Numbered from the stretch's first letter, positions 7,877-17,639 are shown. The stretch: 64,000 nt of DNA from GCA-020345945 sp964596985 (GCA_964596985.1 CAZQWG010000004.1:1-64000), one strand, 5' to 3'. Notes: generated from the letters alone by a model not told the origin. Numbers and translations: made by a program.

Positions 7877-9778
7877 ATGAATCAAACCTCGCTTCTCCTG
7901 GCTTGCATTGCATTATGTTTGGCGATTTTGGTTTTCGATGTCCATACCCCCCTCGGCATAGTCGAGTGGATTCTCTATCTCCTTCCGTTGTCGCTTACAT
8001 TTTGGTTCAAGGACCGACGGCAAATTGCCTTTGTGGGTTCCTTATGCATACTTTTCATGGCGATTGGCTTCGTGCTCTCACCACCAGGCATTGCGTGGCA
8101 TCTTGCTCTCTTCAATCGTACAGTGGGTGCCGGTGTAATTTCGCTGGTAACAATCGTTTCCGTTCAGCGTAAAAAGATGGAGGAGGCGTTGCGGGAGTCC
8201 GAGGAGAGGTACCGCAGTCTATTCGAGGATTCCCCGGTCTCTCTCTGGGAGGAAGACTTCTCCGACGTCAAGGCGTACATTGACAGCCTGCGAAAATCGG
8301 GCGTTGAAGACCTCAGAGAATATTTTGAGGGTCATCCCGAAGCCGTCACCCGCTGTGCGGAGATAGTGAAGGTTCTCGACGTGAATAGGGCGACCCTCAA
8401 ATTGCACCAAACCGGAAGCAAGGAAGAGCTCCTGAGTGGCGTAAGGCTGCTATTAAGCGGAGAGCCCCGCGGTGCGTTTATGGAAGAACTCATCGCCATA
8501 GCTGAAGGCAAGACTGTATTTGACGGTGAAGGCATCACTCAAACAGTAACAGGTAGAGAGATTGACATCAACTTCAGATTTTCCATAGTCCCAGGCTACG
8601 AGGAAACACTGTCAAAGGTCCTTGTCTCTGTAATCGACATTGCCGATCGGAAGAGAGCGGAGCGGGAACTCAGAGAGTCGGAGAAAAGGCTCAACTACAT
8701 CATCGAGAATCTGGGTGCAGGGCTGGCAGTCTCGGATGAGAACCGCATCTATACCTATGTCAACCCGGCTCGCGCAAGAATGCAGGACTACACACCTGAA
8801 GATATGGTCGGGAAGCCAACATACTCATTCATCCACGAGGACGAACGACCGAAGTTGGATGTCGAACAGGGGAAGCGGATCAGAGGAGAGGCTTCAACGT
8901 ATGAGGCAGACTACATCTCAAAGGACGGAAGATCCATCCCTGTCCTTGTTCTATCCTCTCCTCTATTCGATGAGAATGGAAGGTTCTCAGGCTCCTTCGC
9001 TGTTACAATCGACCTGACCGAACGCAAGCAAATGGAGGAGAAGCTCAAAGAATACACTGAACAATTGGAGGAGCTGGTTGAGGAGCGGACCAGAGAACTA
9101 CGGCAGGCTGAGCGGATGGCTACAATCGGTGAGACCACGGCGATGATTGGTCACGACCTCCGCAACCCACTACAAGCCATAGTCAACTATGTCGCTCTTC
9201 TAAGAGAGAGGTCTAGGGCTGCGCCTTCGATACCCTCGGAGCTGGGCTTGGAAGAGTTCCTGACAGTACTGGAGGAGCGGGTGATTTATATGAACAAGAT
9301 CGTCTCCGACCTTCAGGACTATGCAAGACCCGTGAAACTTGAACTCGTCGAGACCGATCTACGAGGACTGATCGAGGATACTCTCTCGGCGATGGGGATT
9401 CCAAGAAACGTGGACGTCTCTGTGAACATTGGGGAGGATTCTTTTTTGAAGTTGGACCCCGAACTGATGAAACGAGTTCTCAATAACCTGGTTCTAAACG
9501 CCTTGCAGGCGATGCCTGAGGGAGGCCGACTCACAATAAGCTCCACCAGAACAGAAGAGACGGTGTCCATAAGTGTCCAGGATACTGGTGTGGGTATACC
9601 TGAAGAGCACCTAGACAAGATATTCACGCCTATGTTCACAACGAAAGCCAAAGGTATGGGGTTGGGTTTGGCGGTCTGTAAACGTCTGGTGGAGGCCCAT
9701 AACAGTAATATTACGGTCGAGAGCAAGATAGAAGAAGGTTCGACCTTCACAGTCAAGATACCAATTACAGGAGGGTGA
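7877..9778 (+). CDS. Membrane-bound PAS histidine kinase
   Basis: 633 residues. The start at ATG 7877 (MNQTSLLLACIALC) is preferred over the open frame from 7781 because it begins a membrane domain and has GTGGGGGA just before it. Three to four transmembrane helices fill about 1-92, then two PAS domains (about 105-255 and 265-385), a coiled linker (EELVEERTREL), HisKA with His426 in MIGHDLRNPLQ, and HATPase (DTGVGIP, MGLGLA). The first PAS domain, with SLWEEDFS, is closely related to one in the large sensor at 21406-24576. Four bases separate it from the response regulator downstream, its evident partner. Confidence 0.92.
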   Translation: MNQTSLLLACIALCLAILVFDVHTPLGIVEWILYLLPLSLTFWFKDRRQIAFVGSLCILFMAIGFVLSPPGIAWHLALFNRTVGAGVISLVTIVSVQRKKMEEALRESEERYRSLFEDSPVSLWEEDFSDVKAYIDSLRKSGVEDLREYFEGHPEAVTRCAEIVKVLDVNRATLKLHQTGSKEELLSGVRLLLSGEPRGAFMEELIAIAEGKTVFDGEGITQTVTGREIDINFRFSIVPGYEETLSKVLVSVIDIADRKRAERELRESEKRLNYIIENLGAGLAVSDENRIYTYVNPARARMQDYTPEDMVGKPTYSFIHEDERPKLDVEQGKRIRGEASTYEADYISKDGRSIPVLVLSSPLFDENGRFSGSFAVTIDLTERKQMEEKLKEYTEQLEELVEERTRELRQAERMATIGETTAMIGHDLRNPLQAIVNYVALLRERSRAAPSIPSELGLEEFLTVLEERVIYMNKIVSDLQDYARPVKLELVETDLRGLIEDTLSAMGIPRNVDVSVNIGEDSFLKLDPELMKRVLNNLVLNALQAMPEGGRLTISSTRTEETVSISVQDTGVGIPEEHLDKIFTPMFTTKAKGMGLGLAVCKRLVEAHNSNITVESKIEEGSTFTVKIPITGG

Positions 9779-9782
9779 GAAA

Positions 9783-10253
9783 ATGGAGAAGAAGAGTATC
9801 CTGATAGTAGACGATGACGAGACCATCCTTGAAAGCTTGAGAACACTCCTTGAAGAGGAGGGTTACATTGTCGATACTGCAGCGACTGGGGAGGAGGCGA
9901 TAGAGAAGTCGGAGGAACAGTTCTACAACCTCGCTTTGCTGGATATCAAGCTCCCCGACATAGAAGGCACACAACTCCTAACCAGCATGCATGAGACAAC
10001 ACCTAGGATGGTGAAGATTATGCTCACCGGCTACCCGTCGCTGGATAATGCGGTGGACTCTTTGAACCTGGGAGCTGACGCCTACCTCATGAAACCTGCA
10101 ACTCGTGAGGAACTGTTGAAGGCGGTAAATGAAAAGCTGGAGGAGCAGAAGGAAGCCGAGGAGGTGAGTGAGGGGAAGGTGGCTGAGTGGATAGAGACCC
10201 GTGCCAAAAAACTAGGATTTAGGACTAAACAGAGTAAGCCTGTGCAGGATTGA
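9783..10253 (+). CDS. Single-domain response regulator
   Basis: 156 residues. The receiver fold spans about 4-120 with acidic pocket VDDDE, phosphoacceptor Asp54 in LLDIKLPD, Thr in MLTGYPS and Lys in YLMKPAT. The remaining 35 residues are Glu/Lys rich and contain no DNA-binding domain, so output is by protein interaction. It follows the membrane kinase by four bases and is its predicted phosphate acceptor. Confidence 0.92.
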   Translation: MEKKSILIVDDDETILESLRTLLEEEGYIVDTAATGEEAIEKSEEQFYNLALLDIKLPDIEGTQLLTSMHETTPRMVKIMLTGYPSLDNAVDSLNLGADAYLMKPATREELLKAVNEKLEEQKEAEEVSEGKVAEWIETRAKKLGFRTKQSKPVQD

Positions 10254-10282
10254 ACCTATGTCGATCACTCATATAGCTTCGG

Positions 10283-10582
10283 GTGGAACATCCACATCCG
10301 AGACTTAATCGGTGGATTGAGGAGGTAACTTTGGCTCAGGATTTTACATGTAGGGCACGTCAACTCGCTCTGGAGAGCTATTTTGCCATGATTGCAGAGC
10401 AGGGTTTGAAGGAGCTCCTTGGCGAGTCCGGTGCGTCAGCCTTACTATACCATATTGGTGGGACCGAAATCCTGAAAGATCCTGCGGTCTTGGAGAGTGG
10501 GGTCAGGGCCATATTCGGACCGGGATCAGAAATAATCTTGGGATACATCCTAGAGAAGATGGCACCTCCCTTACGAGACTAG
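10283..10582 (+). CDS. Small protein, possible NitrOD5-type output domain
   Basis: 99 residues from GTG 10283, 29 bases after the response regulator and probably in the same operon. It is a compact helical protein with LLGESGASALLYHIG and GVRAIFGPGSEIILGYIL. The FGPGSEIIL pattern recalls the small archaeal NitrOD5 output domain found with two-component proteins, but I rely on memory of that family and it needs a profile search. Its place after a kinase and a receiver-only regulator suggests it is the downstream effector or adaptor. Confidence 0.6.
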   Translation: MEHPHPRLNRWIEEVTLAQDFTCRARQLALESYFAMIAEQGLKELLGESGASALLYHIGGTEILKDPAVLESGVRAIFGPGSEIILGYILEKMAPPLRD

Positions 10583-10731
10583 GCACGATATGACTTGAGT
10601 TGTTCAAGGGATGCCCACTAACCGTCCGATTTTCTGAGATGTATATTGAACCTTTCCTTTTTCGGTTTCTGTGAGGGTTATGGCTCCGTTGCTGGTGACG
10701 TCTTCTCTGCACCTTGACCACCACTAATGAT

Positions 10732-10972
10732 TTGAAAGCGAGGGCACATGAACGACTCCCAAAGAGTATCTGAAGCAGAGTCGAACAGGATACTTTTGCA
10801 GCTCCAAATCAGCTCTAACCTGCGGGTTCAAACCTGAGTGTGAACCTACTCAGCCCACCAAAATTCAGCTCTTTTCAGACTCATTCTAAGCTCTTTTTTG
10901 GCCGTTTAACCGCAATAAATTGGATTTCGCTATTCGCTCTCTGGTGATTTCACACGAGGATTGAGTCCCCGT
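10732..10972 (+). repeat. Dispersed repeat R1, copy D, with long 3' block
   Basis: The 5' part (AAGCGAGGGCACATGAACGAC ... GGGTTCAAACC, GTGTGAACCTACTCAGCC) matches R1, with the GGTTCA/TGAACC stem intact though the loop differs. After CCACCA, a 120-base block (TTCAGCTCTTTTCAGAC ... GATTTCACACGAGGATTGA) matches 25021-25130. The block ends in a hairpin ACGAGG/CCCCGT (10954-10972) followed by TTTTA, which could terminate transcription. Confidence 0.75.
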
Positions 10973-11107
10973 TTTATGACTAAGATTGTCAGGATTATGA
11001 GTGGATCTGTTTCTTGTCTGATGGCGCACATGTACGATGGCAATTCCAATTGGTGAACAAGAAAAAAAAGATTAGTTTCTTCAAAGAATTTAGGAACGGT
11101 GATTCGC

Positions 11108-11257
11108 GTGGTTTTAGATGTTGTATGCCGGATGGAAGTGGATGAGAAGACTGCTAAGTGGAAGTCTGAATACAAGGGGACGACCTACTACTTCTGCGCT
11201 CCTATGTGTAAGCAGAAGTTTGACAGGAACCCGGTGAAGTACCTCGAGCCAGCATAG
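11108..11257 (+). CDS. YHS-domain protein
   Basis: A 49-residue protein. It is a single YHS domain: DVVCRMEVDEKTAKW, then YKGTTYYFCAPMCKQKFD and NPVKYLEP. The family pattern DPVCGM is altered to DVVCRM, but the FCxxxCxxxF part is intact. YHS domains bind metals, often copper, and occur alone or in metal ATPases. The start could be GTG 11108 or the in-frame GTG at 11099. A P-type ATPase lies 4 kb upstream, but no operon links them. Confidence 0.8.
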   Translation: MVLDVVCRMEVDEKTAKWKSEYKGTTYYFCAPMCKQKFDRNPVKYLEPA

Positions 11258-11273
11258 ACGTGGAGGCAATAGC

Positions 11274-11819
11274 ATGGAAAAAGAGTCCTATATTATGGGT
11301 GATCTGGTGGAGAACAATGAGTTCAGGGAGCGTGTCAGGCGTGCATGCAAGTTGATGGATGAAGTGGGGCTCGACGCAGTTCTCTTGACGAAGCCTCAAA
11401 ACATGACTTACCTTCTAGGAGACGGTAGGTTGTGTGCCTTCGCGATAATATCGAGAAGTGGAGTGAGCTATGTAGGCGTCCCGAAGACCGACATTGAAGA
11501 CACGAAGAAAGCCTGTGCCTCTGAACGTATCCTCGGATTCGAGGATGAGGTAGGGATGCTTCACTCATTGATGCATATCTGGAAGGAACTTGGATTGGAG
11601 AAAGGGAAGGTTGGTGTAGAGAATACCTTCTTGAAGGTGTCGATGCGTGAGATGCTAGGACACCCGCACGCCAAGCCGGAGGCGCTTGAGTTCGCCGATG
11701 CAACTGCGATAATGACTGATCTCAGAATCATAAAATCGAGCGAAGAGATAGAGAAGATTAGGCGAGCGGGAAGCGTGGCTGACAAGGCGATGGAGGCTAT
11801 AGCCGAGTCGTCTGGATGA
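11274..11819 (+). pseudogene. Truncated M24 peptidase (creatinase N-domain only)
   Basis: 181 residues. Residues 15-150 form the creatinase-type N-terminal domain (VGLDAVLLTKPQNMTYLLG, later LRIIKSSEEIEKIRRAG), the region that precedes the metal-binding pita-bread domain in Xaa-Pro peptidases. The frame ends right after this helix, so none of the five metal ligands is present, while a complete paralogue sits at 49691-50752. It is either a decayed gene or a free-standing N-domain. It follows the YHS gene by 16 bases. Confidence 0.75.
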
Positions 11820-11959
11820 CTGAAGCCTTGATAAACCTAGCCGTCGATGCCATGCCAATGAAGTTCAGAGAGTCAATAACAACCGAAAAAGATGCCACAA
11901 CAATTGGAGAGTTGGAGAGATTCCTTCACGAGAAGAGGCGATATAAAGCCGATCTCTAA
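11816..11959 (+). CDS. Very small ORF or gene fragment
   Basis: 47 codons beginning at an ATG that overlaps the stop of the truncated peptidase (ATGA). It encodes MTEALINLAVDAMPMKFRES and a charged helical tail. It is not M24 sequence. It may be the tail of another disrupted gene or a coupled small protein. I do not recognise it. Confidence 0.25.
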   Translation: MTEALINLAVDAMPMKFRESITTEKDATTIGELERFLHEKRRYKADL

Positions 11960-12117
11960 GGCTTTAGAAGTGTTTTTAATGAACACAAAGTTTTTTCTAG
12001 CCTGATTTACAAGAGAGCGGAGCACACTACTAAGGCCGGGGGAGTTAATTCACTATAATCAAAGGCAAACATATGTAGATGCAATCTATTCATACAAACT
12101 ATGCCGTATTGCCTCGA

Positions 12118-12170
12118 TTGGTCGACACAGAAAATGACAAAGGCGAGGGTGCACGAACGACTACCGAAGG
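12118..12170 (+). repeat. Dispersed repeat R1, 5' fragment F
   Basis: TTGGTCGACACAGAAAATGACAAA... matches the 5' part of the copy at 26758, up to GACTACCGAAGGAT. The hairpin and junction are absent. The stretch 11960-12484 is otherwise A/T-rich with no gene I can support. Confidence 0.5.
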
Positions 12171-12484
12171 ATGGAATTTTTTAGAGAATATGGGCATTCT
12201 CTACAATAATATGAAATGTGTATATTGCATCTTTAAATTCTATAATGTAGATGGGGCGTGCGGGTCTCTATGGCTAGTCTATATTATTTGTTAATTGCCT
12301 TATCGTTCTCCAGAAGTGAATTGTTGCAATCTCAAGAAGGGGACCCGTGTTCTCAAGGGCTGTTTGAACGTTTATTCTCCATGTCTTGGCTGGCTGAGAC
12401 ATGCACAGTCATTAGTGCAGCATTAGATTCAATATGTGAATACAAAAATATATTTTAAATATTTATCATTTATCTTTATTATAG

Positions 12485-13699
12485 ATGATTGCTTTATCAA
12501 AACGTTTAGGTGCTAGTTGGCATAGAGTAGTGTACTTCGATAGCAATAGATTGTGCCTGATAGTAATCTATTCTGTTTCCACAATTTCGGGGTTCGGACT
12601 GAGTTTCGCACTAGGTTTCTTGACATTGTTTCTTCATTACGAAATTGGTCTAACTCTAGGTGAAGCAGCTTTTTGGGCAGGGGTAGGTCAACTCTTCATG
12701 TCAGTCTGTATGGCTATTAGTTCTCCCTTGTGGGGGATGATAAGTGACAAATTTGGCTCAAAGCTGATGCTGATCCGCTGGCTTGCCTGTCAATCTATTC
12801 TGATGACGCTCTTAGCATTTACCTCCAACGTATACGAAGTTGTGGCATTAAGGGCTCTTCAGGGAGTTTTTGGAGGAGGAAGCACTTTGACAATGGCAGC
12901 CATCAGCGATCTCGTTGATCAACGTGATCTGTCAAAGCGCTCGCGCGCTCTAGGTTACGATATTTTCTCAAAGAATCTAGGTCGGCTTATGGGTCCCGCT
13001 CTAGGCGGAGTCGTAGCACCCATCTTCGGGTTCAAAACATGTTTTCTAATTTCTGGCATAGTAATGGCTATATCAATTCCTTTGATATTGGCCGTTCGTT
13101 TCTCCAAGCCTATAGAGACCCACGGTCTCTCTAAGCAAGAATTTCAGAGTAAACCTTCTCCTTCCACCTTGATAGGAAATGCTATTGTCCTTGTCTGTGC
13201 ACAGGCGGCCTTCCAATTCATTGTGCCTATTCTACCTCTATATCTAAAGGCTTCTGGAATAGAGGAATATGCTCTGAGCGCTTATACGGGCGTAGTACTG
13301 AGTCTGAGTGGGCTTGCCTACTTAGTAGCAATCCCTTTTATGACGCGAATGACTCAGCCGAGGACACTTCCTTTCATATTACTCGGGATCTCTATTGTGA
13401 TTGCGCTTCAGGCCTCGATGACAAATCTTTACGTCTTCATCATCCTGAGGATAGCCCAATGCATCTTGTATTCTGCGGTACCGTCATTCCTAATTGCAGA
13501 AAGCATAGACAAGAGGCAGACCAAGGGCTTGTTCATAGGATTACTTAATTCGTCACAACTGATAGGAACCGCTTTTGGTTCTTTTACATCATCTACAATC
13601 ACATATCTGGTTAGTCTGAGGGTTTCCTTTGCATGTATGAGCGCGGCTCCTATCCTGGCACTCTGCGCACGCTGGTTTGTCCATAAAGCCAAACGTTGA
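12485..13699 (+). CDS. Major facilitator superfamily transporter
   Basis: 404 residues with about 12 hydrophobic helices. The loop between helices 2 and 3 carries the MFS signature as GMISDKFGSKLMLIR, and the halves are separated by a central loop (about 215-225, THGLSKQEFQSK). Helix 4-5 has RALQGVFGGGS. Such proteins are often drug or metabolite exporters; the substrate cannot be told. Upstream 12180-12480 is strongly A/T-rich, and codon choice is more A/T-rich than in the flanking kinases, which suggests separate acquisition. Confidence 0.88.
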   Translation: MIALSKRLGASWHRVVYFDSNRLCLIVIYSVSTISGFGLSFALGFLTLFLHYEIGLTLGEAAFWAGVGQLFMSVCMAISSPLWGMISDKFGSKLMLIRWLACQSILMTLLAFTSNVYEVVALRALQGVFGGGSTLTMAAISDLVDQRDLSKRSRALGYDIFSKNLGRLMGPALGGVVAPIFGFKTCFLISGIVMAISIPLILAVRFSKPIETHGLSKQEFQSKPSPSTLIGNAIVLVCAQAAFQFIVPILPLYLKASGIEEYALSAYTGVVLSLSGLAYLVAIPFMTRMTQPRTLPFILLGISIVIALQASMTNLYVFIILRIAQCILYSAVPSFLIAESIDKRQTKGLFIGLLNSSQLIGTAFGSFTSSTITYLVSLRVSFACMSAAPILALCARWFVHKAKR

Positions 13700-13878
13700 A
13701 TTATGACCACATAGGGTTACGCAAGTCTAAAAGGTATCTAAGCGTGCTAAACATTCCAGGTGCATCACTCAAAATGCTTGTTGGTGCTTAATGATAATTG
13801 TGACGCATCCTCCGTTCAGGAAGATACGCGGAGAGCGCGATGGTATGGGAAAGGCTTTATCTTTTCTAGCGCGCAACG

Positions 13879-16023
13879 TTAACGTCGGACACTGATTAAG
13901 ACTACAGGCTCTTCAGGATCAATGCCTTCCAATTCTATAGCAGCTAATGATCTGACTTGGTCTTTATCCATCATCCCGGAAAAGTCAATGATATGGCTTC
14001 CACATAGAATGTATTGTTTTGGAATTTCTAGAAAGTCGTAGGTGGCTGTTGTGAATTTGTTTATCTGCATTTCTAAATCTTGTATTACATTTTTTATAGT
14101 ACTTCTTAAGACGATTCCATCGGTAACTTGAAGGCGAATGACTCCTTCTCTGTCCATGACCGCTGTGAGGTCCTTAGTAGTAGGAATAAATCCGAGACTC
14201 TTAGTCTTAGTCTTAGCGTGAAATACATCTAATGCGTTTGTTGATGCGATTAGCTCTACATCATTATCATTAACATGTATTGACTTAGCAAACAAGCTTC
14301 TTCTTTCATTTAGTGTAAGTTCGTTCCTCAATAGATCTTGAGTTCTTATTTCTGTTGTCCCGAGGGCAGTAGCTCTAACTATTTGTTTCGAAGGATCAAT
14401 CTCTATAAAGACCTCTACGCTTTCTGGCGCTGCCCCAGCTCTTATGACCTGTTCCTTTGCCTCTGCTCTTATTCTGAGGATGTCGTCAGGTTTTGGATTG
14501 ACGATAGTCCGTTCCACCATATCTCGGACCATTGCCAAAGCCACACCGATAGAGGATATCACCTCTGCGTTCTCCGAGATCTTATAATCTAAATTCATAG
14601 TTTTTGCTGTGAAAGGAATAAGAGCTACTGCACCACCACCCCCGCCTACAAGAGTAACGTTTTCCTTCTCAAGTTCATACTCTTCCATCAACTCTTTAAT
14701 TACTGGTATGATCTTTTTTGACGAGACTTCAAGAATCTGAAGGGCAACCTCTTCGACAGTTATACCCATATATCTGGATACGGCTTCTAGGGCTTTCCTA
14801 GAAGCTTCCGGATAACCATATGAGTAATCCCCCGGCTTAGTAATACCTAAAGCATTAGCTGCACATGTATTCGTGATAGCATAGTTTTTCCCATTCGCCG
14901 TTTTTATAGCTATGTAATCATTTGGGTCATTCGGTTTTGGCTGAATAAAAACTATCTCAGGATTCTCTATCTCTCCTGGCTTTGCGAAGGCTGTATATGG
15001 CAATCCAGCTATGTGAGCACTTCTCGGTCCTACATCCACTATTCTTCTGTCTCGTATTCTCGGCATGCTTCCGCCGGCAACGCCAATGACCCTTACATCT
15101 AAGGAATTCACATAGGTCCTATGTGCCCCTAACGTTATACACTTGATTGCGGGCCTCCCGTCACGTATTACACCAATGTTTGTGCTCGTCCCACCTACCT
15201 CAAAGAAAATGCCATTGGACACTTTTAGGTACATGAGAGCCCCCGCGACGCTTGCTGATGGCCCCGAAAGCATGGTTAGAATAGGTCTTCTCCTCACCTC
15301 ATCTATATCCATGACCCCGCCATCGCCCCGCATAATCATTAGGGGCGCTTGAATTCTTGCCTTTCTTATACTTCTCTCTACCATATCAGATGTTTCCATC
15401 ATTTTTGGCAAGATACTGGCATTAATTGCAGCGGTCCGTGTCCTGACTTTCAGGCCATAAAGCTTTGACATCTCATGACCACAAGTTACAAGTAGGCCTA
15501 GCTTACCTGCAATTTCCCTGACAATTAGTTCATTCTTTGGATCATCCACACTGTATGCTTCACTAGCAACAATGACTCTAGCCCCTTTAGAGACTAATTC
15601 TTGGATAACACTTGTAATGTCTTCAGCAGATTCAACACTGGGATCGATGAAACCATGACAAGTTTGGAGCATACGGTCAGAAGCCAGTTCGATATTTCCC
15701 ACCTTACTTTGTATTCTTGCCACAAAGCCATCAGCCCCCTGACCCATTCCCAGTATGCCAACGGGTACAACGTCTCCCTCTAACAAAGCATTTGTCGCCT
15801 GAGTAGTGCTATGTGCCACGAATACCACGTTTTTTGGGTCAACATTAAATTCCTTGAGAGCTTTGTTGAAAACATCGATTACGCCCTTTGCCACACCTTC
15901 AGGGGCATCATGGGTCGTGAGTGTCGTAGCTTTGCCGATAACGTCATAGGTGTCATCGTCTATTAAAACCGCTTTAGTAAAGGTTCCTCCGACATCGATA
16001 CCGACGCGCACCTTCAAGACCAT
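13879..16023 (-). CDS. Hydantoinase/oxoprolinase-family ATPase (HyuA-like)
   Basis: 714 residues. The N-terminus has the ASKHA phosphate loop VGIDVGGTFTKAVLI, then HSTTQATNALLEG. A second nucleotide region has FEVGGTSTNIG and a glycine-rich GGGGGA near 465. This matches the A subunit family of N-methylhydantoinase, 5-oxoprolinase and acetone carboxylase, which use ATP to activate a carbonyl or amide. No B subunit is adjacent. It is 53 bases downstream of a permease gene on the same strand, so the two probably form an import-and-use operon for a small organic acid or cyclic amide. Substrate is inference only. Confidence 0.85.
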   Translation of the reverse strand: MVLKVRVGIDVGGTFTKAVLIDDDTYDVIGKATTLTTHDAPEGVAKGVIDVFNKALKEFNVDPKNVVFVAHSTTQATNALLEGDVVPVGILGMGQGADGFVARIQSKVGNIELASDRMLQTCHGFIDPSVESAEDITSVIQELVSKGARVIVASEAYSVDDPKNELIVREIAGKLGLLVTCGHEMSKLYGLKVRTRTAAINASILPKMMETSDMVERSIRKARIQAPLMIMRGDGGVMDIDEVRRRPILTMLSGPSASVAGALMYLKVSNGIFFEVGGTSTNIGVIRDGRPAIKCITLGAHRTYVNSLDVRVIGVAGGSMPRIRDRRIVDVGPRSAHIAGLPYTAFAKPGEIENPEIVFIQPKPNDPNDYIAIKTANGKNYAITNTCAANALGITKPGDYSYGYPEASRKALEAVSRYMGITVEEVALQILEVSSKKIIPVIKELMEEYELEKENVTLVGGGGGAVALIPFTAKTMNLDYKISENAEVISSIGVALAMVRDMVERTIVNPKPDDILRIRAEAKEQVIRAGAAPESVEVFIEIDPSKQIVRATALGTTEIRTQDLLRNELTLNERRSLFAKSIHVNDNDVELIASTNALDVFHAKTKTKSLGFIPTTKDLTAVMDREGVIRLQVTDGIVLRSTIKNVIQDLEMQINKFTTATYDFLEIPKQYILCGSHIIDFSGMMDKDQVRSLAAIELEGIDPEEPVVLISVRR

Positions 16024-16076
16024 CTATTTAGCCTCAACGAAATCGATAAAGAAAAAAAAGGGGTATTAAGGAAAGT

Positions 16077-17369
16077 TTAGAAGAAAACGAGTGCCCAGAT
16101 TATTGTCTTGATAATCCCAAATGGCCAATAGAGAAAAATCGCAGATTTCAATGTTTCTATAGAGTCTGTCTTTGCATGTTCAGCAGCCCAAACCCTGTGC
16201 GTGTGTGTTGGATCAAGATTTGACATTAGAGCGCTGCCCTGAAATAGGGCCCATGTCTGTTGACCTGTTAGTAGACCTGCAGTTGTGAAGACAGCGGCTA
16301 TTCCAACTCCCATTCCAGTACCACTGAACGGTCCCCTGAATAGATGTAAAGGCGCCAAGACCGCAAAGAAAGCAATGAGTCCCCATAGGCCTTTCGGTAG
16401 AACTGCTTCCCAGAATGGCGTGAATGCTGCTACTGCGGCTGCTGTTCGGAACATGGTTCTTATCCATCCTAGGCCTATATAAATGGCGATTGAACTAGCT
16501 GCTATTGGAATACCGGATAATAGCGATCTGCCTATTAGCTCAATATGTTGCCTAAAGTCCTCTCTTTTCTCTATGGTTGTCAAACAACCATATATTACCG
16601 CAACTATGAACGCTGGAATTATGGGATATTTGAAGACTCCCACTAAAATTAGCGGGAGCGCCGGTGTTAGAAGAGAATATATTGGCACTTTCTTGGCAAG
16701 CTCTGTTTTGACTTTTTTATCTCCAGGATTCCCACCATCAAACATTGAAATCTTTTGTTTTCTGAACCAATAGAATATGTAGACTAACGAAATAAGCAAA
16801 GCAAAAGCAGATTGCATAGGAGCGTTCCTCCATAGAAGGTCCATAGTAATTCCGTAGGTCCTGATCTGTGCTGGCCAACCAGCCAAACGAAAAGCACCAC
16901 CAATAAAGATAGAACAGCTGAAGAGGTGGGCAGCTACTACTGGTGAAATTCCTGTGGCTAACATTATGGGAATGGTGATTGAGCCTATCATTATCCAAGC
17001 GCCTATTCCCCATAGGGTTGTCCATAGAAATGCAGATACGAGGAGTATTGATAGAGTAAGGGGTAAGGGTCTACCACCCCCAAGCTCTACCGCTCTTCTA
17101 ATATAGTCTTGGGCAATTCCAGTCTCAACCACAACTACACTTAGCCACGCGCCCGCAACAGCCGCCAAAATAGCGTTAGTATACTGCACTGGTCCTGTTT
17201 GGATTACTGTAAGTATAGTCTCTAGATCCACGCCTGCGATTATTCCTGCTGCTATTGATATCAATAGAAGACCCACTACCATAGTAATCCATCGTTTACT
17301 TACGACGGCAACTATGGCAAAATAGAAAGCCAATGCTAAAGCAAATGGAACTATTCCTTCTCCGATCAT
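16077..17369 (-). CDS. Multi-pass permease, substrate unknown
   Basis: 430 residues with about 11-12 hydrophobic segments and a polar loop around 205-225 (GGNPGDKKVKTELAKK). Conserved-looking polar stretches in membranes include GGAFRLAGWPAQIR and RGPFSGTGMG. The layout recalls ion-transporter-superfamily carriers of organic acids, but I cannot assign a family with certainty. It precedes the HyuA-like gene in the same direction, which suggests it imports that enzyme's substrate. Confidence 0.75.
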   Translation of the reverse strand: MIGEGIVPFALALAFYFAIVAVVSKRWITMVVGLLLISIAAGIIAGVDLETILTVIQTGPVQYTNAILAAVAGAWLSVVVVETGIAQDYIRRAVELGGGRPLPLTLSILLVSAFLWTTLWGIGAWIMIGSITIPIMLATGISPVVAAHLFSCSIFIGGAFRLAGWPAQIRTYGITMDLLWRNAPMQSAFALLISLVYIFYWFRKQKISMFDGGNPGDKKVKTELAKKVPIYSLLTPALPLILVGVFKYPIIPAFIVAVIYGCLTTIEKREDFRQHIELIGRSLLSGIPIAASSIAIYIGLGWIRTMFRTAAAVAAFTPFWEAVLPKGLWGLIAFFAVLAPLHLFRGPFSGTGMGVGIAAVFTTAGLLTGQQTWALFQGSALMSNLDPTHTHRVWAAEHAKTDSIETLKSAIFLYWPFGIIKTIIWALVFF

Positions 17370-17546
17370 TTTTTTACCCCAGTTTTAGTCAGCATTAGCT
17401 ATTTCTAAGCTAATGTTGGATCAGAATAATATATTACAATTATTTATTATTTATCCTTATTATGCTGTATTGAACAGCCCAACTCTTATGGCTTTAGCGG
17501 TTCTCTCTGCCAAGTTCCCTTAAGTCTCCCCTGTTCTCCTCTTCTC

Positions 17547-17637
17547 CTATGGGCAGGCTGTCAGTCTGATGAAGATGTCGTATGGGCTGGCTTTCAGCAT
17601 GAGTTCCCTTGCCATGTTCTCCATTTTCTTCGCGGAG
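17547..17637 (-). pseudogene. C-terminal remnant of a DDE transposase
   Basis: On the minus strand the frame reads SAKKMENMARELMLKASPYD, then IFIRLTACP and a stop. This is the typical C-terminal tail of archaeal IS4/IS5-like DDE transposases (pattern KxxENMxxExxLKASLYN). A second diverged copy lies at 20337-20565. Nothing upstream in frame matches the rest of the enzyme. Confidence 0.55.
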
Positions 17638-17639
17638 AT

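Noticed and set aside
9319..9846. Minus-strand ORF of 175 codons
   Set aside because: Opposite the kinase catalytic domain and the start of the response regulator; it is a shadow frame.
12079..12458. Plus-strand ORFs of 66-71 codons upstream of the MFS gene
   Set aside because: The first contains part of repeat R1 and the second is hydrophobic low-information sequence in an A/T-rich spacer; neither has support.
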